A stretch of DNA of 64,000 bases, from NCBI RefSeq assembly GCF_052180245.1, contig NZ_CP197474.1, positions 248,001 to 312,000 of the forward strand. Reading direction: 5' to 3'. Every line of letters starts with the position of its first letter. Position 1 is the first letter of the stretch. Made by a program: the position numbers and the translations under genes. This DNA comes from Parapusillimonas sp013416435. GTDB lineage: Bacteria; Pseudomonadota; Gammaproteobacteria; Burkholderiales; Burkholderiaceae_B. The notes beneath the pieces are model-generated. The model did no database searches. It saw only the letters and a list, made by a program, of their open reading frames with translations, and had not been told where the DNA came from. Shown here piece by piece: positions 59,869-64,000 of the stretch.

Positions 59869-60240
59869 ATGGCTTTTGCCTTCTCATCCCCATTTATTGA
59901 GCGATTCCGAGAACCCGATACGCCGTTCTTGTCTCCGGCTCGAGTAGGGGAATTCTTTGGCTTTCGTGTCCAGGAATTGGCCGAGCGAGCACGAGTGCAT
60001 CGCAATACGCCCACGGCGCGTCCCCATACCCCTCAACTCCAGAAGTACCTGCAAGACATGCTTCGAGTACTGACGGTAGCCACTGAGATGACTGGCGACC
60101 CTGATCAGGCGGCATTCCTGTTGCGCAATGAGCCCTTGAAAGCGTTCGGTTATAAGACGGCGGACACGCTGATCCAAGAGGGCCGAGCCGATGCGGTGAT
60201 TGTGTATCTAGAGTCTCTGGCAGGCGGAGCTGCCGGATGA
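59869..60240 (+). CDS. Xre/MbcA/ParS-type antitoxin
   Basis: A 123-residue DUF2384 antitoxin. The C-terminal toxin-binding domain reads DPDQAAFLLRNEPLKAFGYKTADTLIQEGRADAVIVYLESL. I use ATG 59869 with GGAG at 6 bp; ATG 59857 is an alternative. It overlaps the toxin start by ATGA (60237-60240). Confidence 0.87.
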   Translation: MAFAFSSPFIERFREPDTPFLSPARVGEFFGFRVQELAERARVHRNTPTARPHTPQLQKYLQDMLRVLTVATEMTGDPDQAAFLLRNEPLKAFGYKTADTLIQEGRADAVIVYLESLAGGAAG

Positions 60241-60779
60241 TTGAGCGTACTATCGGTCTGGAAGAGGATGCCACCTTCTATAGGGTTATCGCCCCGAGTT
60301 ACGCCAGCATGCCGCTTTCCGGTATGGGCGCTGCACGCCAGGGAGGCCGCTTCAACCGTCCAGGCCAAGAGGCGCTTTATTTGGCACTCACCGATGCGAC
60401 AGCACTAGCGGAATACCGTCAAGACAACCCGTGGTTGCGCCCTGGAACGATTTGTACATTCTTTGTTCGTCAGTTACGGGTCGCAGACTTGAGTGGTGGC
60501 TTTGACCCAGCACGCTGGCCTGCACTGTGGGCGGATTACGCCGTGGACTGGCGGGAGGAATGGTTCGGGCATGGGATCGAACCACCCACGTGGTACATGG
60601 CCGATGACACCATCTTGGCAGGCTTGGACGGTATTTTGTTTCCATCACAATCTTATCCGGGTGGCACGAACCTGGTAATTTACGGCAGCTCTACGCGGTC
60701 GCATAACCAGTTGCGCGTCTACGATCCAGACGACACGTTGTCTACGCTTCGCGGCTTGAGTAAGCCATCCCTGCCGTAA
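60237..60779 (+). CDS. RES-domain toxin (NAD+ phosphorylase/hydrolase type)
   Basis: A 180-residue RES toxin with the conserved Arg in FYRV, GGRFNRPGQEALYLALTDATALAEY with the Glu, and the Ser in FPSQSYPGGTNLVIYGSS. RES toxins deplete NAD+. Coupled to the upstream antitoxin. AT content and the flanking duplicated gene end suggest horizontal acquisition. Confidence 0.9.
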   Translation: MIERTIGLEEDATFYRVIAPSYASMPLSGMGAARQGGRFNRPGQEALYLALTDATALAEYRQDNPWLRPGTICTFFVRQLRVADLSGGFDPARWPALWADYAVDWREEWFGHGIEPPTWYMADDTILAGLDGILFPSQSYPGGTNLVIYGSSTRSHNQLRVYDPDDTLSTLRGLSKPSLP

Positions 60780-60803
60780 ATGACAGGGCTTTCCGCGCTG
60801 TCG

Positions 60804-60884
60804 CGGGCCAGGCGCCTGAGCATGCACAGGCGCTATTGGGACGCCTCAGCGCCCGTCGCAGCCGAGTCCGGGCGGCCGGAGTAA
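60804..60884 (+). pseudogene. Relic of a glycosyltransferase 3' end
   Basis: The frame 60804-60884 reads RARRLSMHRRYWDAS and ends in TAA. Its core is nearly the same as RRRLSMHKRYWAP at the end of the GT2 gene upstream of the toxin module, with several synonymous differences. It is either the original 3' end displaced by insertion of the module or the remnant of a deleted paralogue. Confidence 0.6.
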
Positions 60885-60944
60885 AATGCCCGTTTTGTCT
60901 TCAGCTCGGCGCGCTTGGCCGATCAAGCGGCGCGTAAGGTATTC

Positions 60945-62657
60945 ATGTTTTTCTTGGCTCGTTTCCTGCCCGCTTTGAAGCGCACGTCGCGTCTGGCAGC
61001 CGCCTTGTTGCTGGGCGGCGCCTGCGTGCACGCGGTCGCGGCGCAAGACGGCGCGCAAGAAAAAAAGCCGGCGCAGCCGGGCTGGAACCTTGAAACACTG
61101 AAATCCATGCACCAGCAGCAGCCCGCGCGCGACGGCGCAAGCCTGGTGATCATGTCGCCCTCGGCCCGTGTCCCCGTCCTGGAAGGGGTGGTCGACCTGG
61201 CCCGCGCCTGGCGGCTGGCTCTTGAACACGACCCCACCTACCAGGCGGCCATCAGCGAGCAAGCCGCTTCGGACACCGAGCGCGCCCAGGGGCGGGCCGC
61301 CCTTTTGCCTCAAGTGCAGGCGGGCTATTCCCGCAGCCGCATCTCGGGCAGCATAGAGCAGCCCAATTTCACGGGCCAGCGCGTCAGTTCCGATGTCCGC
61401 TACGACTCCAGCAATGCCTACGTGCAGCTGCAGCAGCCGCTGCTGAACTACAGCCGCTACGCGGAATACCAGCGCGGGCAGGCGCGGGCCGGCGAAGGCG
61501 AGGCGGTATTCGGCGTGCGGCAGCAAGAAGCCGGCATGCGCCTGGCCACTGCCTACCTGAACGTACTACTGGCCGCCGACCGCCTGGCTTTGCAGCGCGA
61601 GCTGGAAAAATCCCTGGACGAACAGGCTCGAGCCCAGGAATCTTTATACATTCAGAACGAGGGCACGCGCACCGATGCCCAGGAAACGCGCGCGCGCCTT
61701 GCGCGTACCCGCGCCGACGTCATTGCCGCCCAAGACCAGTTGCGCACCGCCAGCCGTGAATTGCAGGCGTTACTGGGGGCGGCCCCGCAGGCATTGGCGC
61801 CGGCCAAGCGTGATTTCCCCCTGCCGCCCCTGGTGCCGGCGGATATAAGCATCTGGCTGGAACGCGCCCGCCTGAACAATGCCGAAGTCAAAGCCGCGCG
61901 CGAAGCCGTGAAGGTGGCGGACACGGAAGTCAGCCGCGCGGCCAGCCGCTATTTTCCCAGCATGGACCTGGTCGCCAGCCTGAGCAAGGCCGAAAGTGAA
62001 AACCTGTCCACCCTCAGCCAGCGCAGCAACACCTTCCTGGTGGGCATCAACGTCAATATCCCCATCTTCACGGGCGGCTACAACACCGCCAACACTGCCC
62101 GCGCCCGCGCCGACCGCTCAAGGCTGGAGCAGGAAGTCCGCGCCGCCACGGAGCGTGCCCAGGCGGAAACCACTCGCCAGTACTCGGCCGTGTTGTCGGG
62201 CGAACAGCGGATACGCGCTCTGGAGGCGGCCGTCGAGTCCAGCCGGCTTAGCCTTGACGCCGGTCGTAAAGGCTACGAATATGGCATCGCCAGCAATGTG
62301 GACATCCTGAAAGTGCAGGACAAGCTGTACCAGGCGCTCAGCGACCTGTCGCGCGCCCGGCTGGAGTATATTCTTGCGCGTCTCAGCCTCGCCACCGCCG
62401 TGGGCGACCTGCAGGCCAGCGAGTTCGATGCGGTGAGCCAGGTATTTTTCATGGAGTCAGATCCTTTGCGGCTAGGGTCAGACCCTGTACAGGGTCTGAC
62501 CCCTGTAACCAGTTCTAAGGGGTTAGACCCGTTGCAGTTGGGGTCGGACCCCGTACGGGGTCCGACCCCTCAAAAGATTCGGGGCCTGACCCCCCTAGCC
62601 AATCCTACGGGGTCAGACCCCATTCGGGGTCTGACCCCTCAAGAGATTTCGCAATGA
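60945..62657 (+). CDS. TolC-family outer-membrane channel with a long repeat-encoded C-terminus
   Basis: A 570-residue TolC-like protein. It has a signal peptide (ALLLGGACVHAVA), an OEP domain opening VDLARAWRLALEHDPTYQAA and a second repeat with NVDILKVQDKLYQALSDLSRARLEYILARLSL. It belongs to the type I secretion/efflux group and forms the trans-periplasmic duct. I start at ATG 60945 after AAGG. From about residue 511 the sequence is only repeat arms (GSDPVQGLTP, GSDPVRGPTP, GSDPIRGLTP). The stop overlaps the next ATG (ATGA), so the array sits within a coupled coding region. Confidence 0.9.
   Translation: MFFLARFLPALKRTSRLAAALLLGGACVHAVAAQDGAQEKKPAQPGWNLETLKSMHQQQPARDGASLVIMSPSARVPVLEGVVDLARAWRLALEHDPTYQAAISEQAASDTERAQGRAALLPQVQAGYSRSRISGSIEQPNFTGQRVSSDVRYDSSNAYVQLQQPLLNYSRYAEYQRGQARAGEGEAVFGVRQQEAGMRLATAYLNVLLAADRLALQRELEKSLDEQARAQESLYIQNEGTRTDAQETRARLARTRADVIAAQDQLRTASRELQALLGAAPQALAPAKRDFPLPPLVPADISIWLERARLNNAEVKAAREAVKVADTEVSRAASRYFPSMDLVASLSKAESENLSTLSQRSNTFLVGINVNIPIFTGGYNTANTARARADRSRLEQEVRAATERAQAETTRQYSAVLSGEQRIRALEAAVESSRLSLDAGRKGYEYGIASNVDILKVQDKLYQALSDLSRARLEYILARLSLATAVGDLQASEFDAVSQVFFMESDPLRLGSDPVQGLTPVTSSKGLDPLQLGSDPVRGPTPQKIRGLTPLANPTGSDPIRGLTPQEISQ
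62475..62638. repeat. REP-like array encoding the TolC-like C-terminus
   Basis: Copies at 62475-62503 (GTAC), 62540-62569 (TCGGA/TCCGA, GTAC) and 62609-62638 (ATTC), with single arms at 62519-62530 and 62581-62593. The array stays open in one frame for about 55 codons. Confidence 0.95.
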
Positions 62658-64000
62658 GAGCATTTCTAAGCAAGGTGCGCCGTAAGGCGGTGCAGGTGCT
62701 GCGTCCCGTGTACGCGCGCTTTGCCGTGCTGCATAAAGTGCGCCACAAGCTGGCTTACTGGAAAGCCGAGGCGGTGCGCGACATCAAGGAAAAATGGTAT
62801 TCGCCGGACAACCTGCGGGCCATGCAGGACTTGTCCAACCGCCGCTTCCTGCTGCAGCCCGGCATGGCGCAGGCCAAGCGTGCCGACGGCGACTGGCCGG
62901 AAATCGACGTTTCCGTGGTCAGCTACAACAGCGAACGCTGGATCGGCCAATTCGTGGGTTCGCTGCAGGCGCAGCGTTATCCGCTTTGGCGCATCCACCT
63001 TCGTTTCGTCGATCATGGTTCGCAGGACGGCACGGTGGATCAGATCCGCAGCTGGATGCAGGAAGCGGAGACACAATTTGCCAGCGTCTCCCTCATTGAA
63101 CAGGAGAACCTGGGTTTCGGCGCGGGACACGACCGCGCCATCCGGGAAGGCAAGAGCGACTACTGCCTGGTCACCAACCTGGACCTGGAATTCAGCCCCG
63201 ACGCCCTGATTGAAGTAGTCAGTGCCGCCTTGCGCGACCAGGCCGGCGAGGTAGCCAGCTGGGAACTGCGGCAAGTGCCTTTCGAGCACCCCAAGTATTA
63301 CGACCCCGTCACCCTGGAAACCAACTGGTCGTCGCACGCCTGTATTCTCTTGCGGCGCAGCGCCTACGAAAAAGTGACAGGCTACGAGCCGCGCCTGTTC
63401 ATGTATGCGGAAGACGTCGAGCTTTCCTACCGCTTCCGATCATACGGCTATGCCCTGAAGTATGTGCCCCGTGCCGTGGTGCACCACTATACCTACCAAA
63501 GCGCGGGCGAGGTCAAGCCCATGCAGTTCACCGGCAGCACCATCGGCAACGTATACCTGCGCGTGCGCTATGGCAGCAAGGCGGACCGCATGGCGGGCCT
63601 GGCCCTGTATTCCTCCTTGTTCATGATGCCCGCGCTTTTCCCGGGCGCTCGCAAGGCACTGCTGCAGAACGCCGGCAAGCTCATGGGCAATTGGCGCCAC
63701 TTCTCTCGTGGAAAAGGCGATGCCCGGGCCAGCTTTCCTTTCCGGGCCATGGACTACGAATTCCGCCGCGACGGCGCCTTCTGGGAAGTCGAGCCCGTAT
63801 CGCCGTCGCAAGCGCCCCTGGTCAGCATCGTGACGCGCACCTACCGGGGACGCGGCATGTTCCTGAGGCAGGCGATGCAGAGCGTCTTCAATCAGGCCTA
63901 TCCCAATATCGAACTGATCGTCGTCGAAGACGGCGGCGACACGCAAAAAGCGGTGGTCGACGCCATGAGCGCGCATGCGCCACCGGGATTCCAGGTCCGC
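62654..64000 (+). CDS. Glycosyltransferase with two GT2 domains, C-terminal part missing
   Basis: 449 codons are visible and the frame is open at the right edge. A first GT2 domain starts near residue 86 (DVSVVSYNSERWIGQF; LGFGAGHDRAI; VTNLDLEFSPDAL; YAEDVELSYRFRSYG), as in rhamnosyltransferases. A second begins near residue 390 (LVSIVTRTYRGRG; NIELIVVEDGG). Start ATG overlaps the TolC-like stop. It probably extends the same surface polysaccharide as the upstream transferases. Confidence 0.9.
   Translation, partial: MRAFLSKVRRKAVQVLRPVYARFAVLHKVRHKLAYWKAEAVRDIKEKWYSPDNLRAMQDLSNRRFLLQPGMAQAKRADGDWPEIDVSVVSYNSERWIGQFVGSLQAQRYPLWRIHLRFVDHGSQDGTVDQIRSWMQEAETQFASVSLIEQENLGFGAGHDRAIREGKSDYCLVTNLDLEFSPDALIEVVSAALRDQAGEVASWELRQVPFEHPKYYDPVTLETNWSSHACILLRRSAYEKVTGYEPRLFMYAEDVELSYRFRSYGYALKYVPRAVVHHYTYQSAGEVKPMQFTGSTIGNVYLRVRYGSKADRMAGLALYSSLFMMPALFPGARKALLQNAGKLMGNWRHFSRGKGDARASFPFRAMDYEFRRDGAFWEVEPVSPSQAPLVSIVTRTYRGRGMFLRQAMQSVFNQAYPNIELIVVEDGGDTQKAVVDAMSAHAPPGFQVR

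Larger units (their letters stand above)
59736..60840. repeat. 22-bp direct repeats flanking the RES-Xre module
   Basis: AGCATGCACAAGCGCTATTG and on (59736-59757) matches 60819-60840 at 21 of 22 positions. The first lies in the glycosyltransferase 3' end, the second in a relic of a similar gene end. The interval between them carries only the toxin-antitoxin pair. Confidence 0.75.

Noticed and set aside
1..64000. tRNA, rRNA, riboswitch or prophage genes
   Set aside because: I looked for cloverleaf-like ends, rRNA-like blocks and phage structural genes and saw none; short elements could be missed without a covariance search.

Overview
The window looks like a chromosomal segment from a GC-rich betaproteobacterium of the Alcaligenaceae (Bordetella/Achromobacter/Pusillimonas type). 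The reasons are four Bug/TctC-type periplasmic receptors, TRAP genes, class III CoA-transferases, many small catabolic clusters each with its own regulator, and the protein sequences themselves. I call about 60 genes, one relic, one insertion sequence and no RNA genes.

Layout. 0-7.5 kb: the 5' end of gltB (reverse strand), a catalytically degenerate REP-associated transposase (RAYT), a two-gene beta-oxidation operon followed by an alpha/beta hydrolase, and a LysR gene. 7.6-14.8 kb: an operon divergent from the LysR gene for a non-canonical succinate dehydrogenase/fumarate reductase-like complex, a two-subunit class I fumarase/tartrate dehydratase, a ThDP enzyme and a TSUP permease. 14.9-22.1 kb: a probable sulfolactate catabolic cluster (two receptors, suyB, suyA, GntR regulator, slcC, comC). 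22.3-24.2 kb: pgi and infA. 24.6-29.5 kb: a flavoprotein with a complete TRAP transporter, then an SDR enzyme. 30.5-32.1 kb: an IS1182-type insertion sequence. 32.1-36.5 kb: an Lrp regulator divergent from an orphan homodimeric E1 dehydrogenase, then an EamA transporter. 36.6-40.1 kb: an intact RAYT and a receptor/GntR/unknown-protein operon. 40.2-44.6 kb: O-antigen ligase-like and GtrA-like membrane proteins, a HigBA-like module, rmlB and a MazEF-like module. 45-52.1 kb: receptor, IclR, two CoA-transferases, amidohydrolase, thiolase and OB-fold protein. 52.2-64 kb: an autotransporter, rmlD-rmlA-rmlC, a polyprenyl glycosylphosphotransferase, glycosyltransferases, a RES-Xre module and a TolC-like protein.

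The dominant signal is a palindromic repeat family. The unit is a 13-bp arm, GGGGTC-W-GACCCC, followed by a 4-bp centre (often GTAC) and then the reverse complement of the arm. By eye I count about 56 two-arm copies and about 20 single or decayed arms, roughly one two-arm copy per 1.1 kb. They cluster at gene ends, flank both the IS and the RAYT genes, and run into the coding sequence of about 15 of the 60 genes. Because the unit is palindromic it reads the same on both strands: two frames are open (GVRPRTGSDP and GSDPVRGLTP) and the third ends in TGA (GQTPYGV-stop). Many proteins here therefore carry repeat-encoded termini, and a few carry internal repeat peptides. The arms occur in at least three covarying subtypes. 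With one intact RAYT (HUH and Tyr motifs present) bracketed by copies, this is best read as a very dense RAYT-driven REP system that has become part of the proteome.

Several clusters also show candidate operators: a shared site with identical spacing at the suyA and slcC promoters, shared ATGCTT/AAGCAT boxes at the Lrp/E1 and EamA promoters, and strong inverted repeats upstream of three receptor or flavoprotein operons and the HigBA module.
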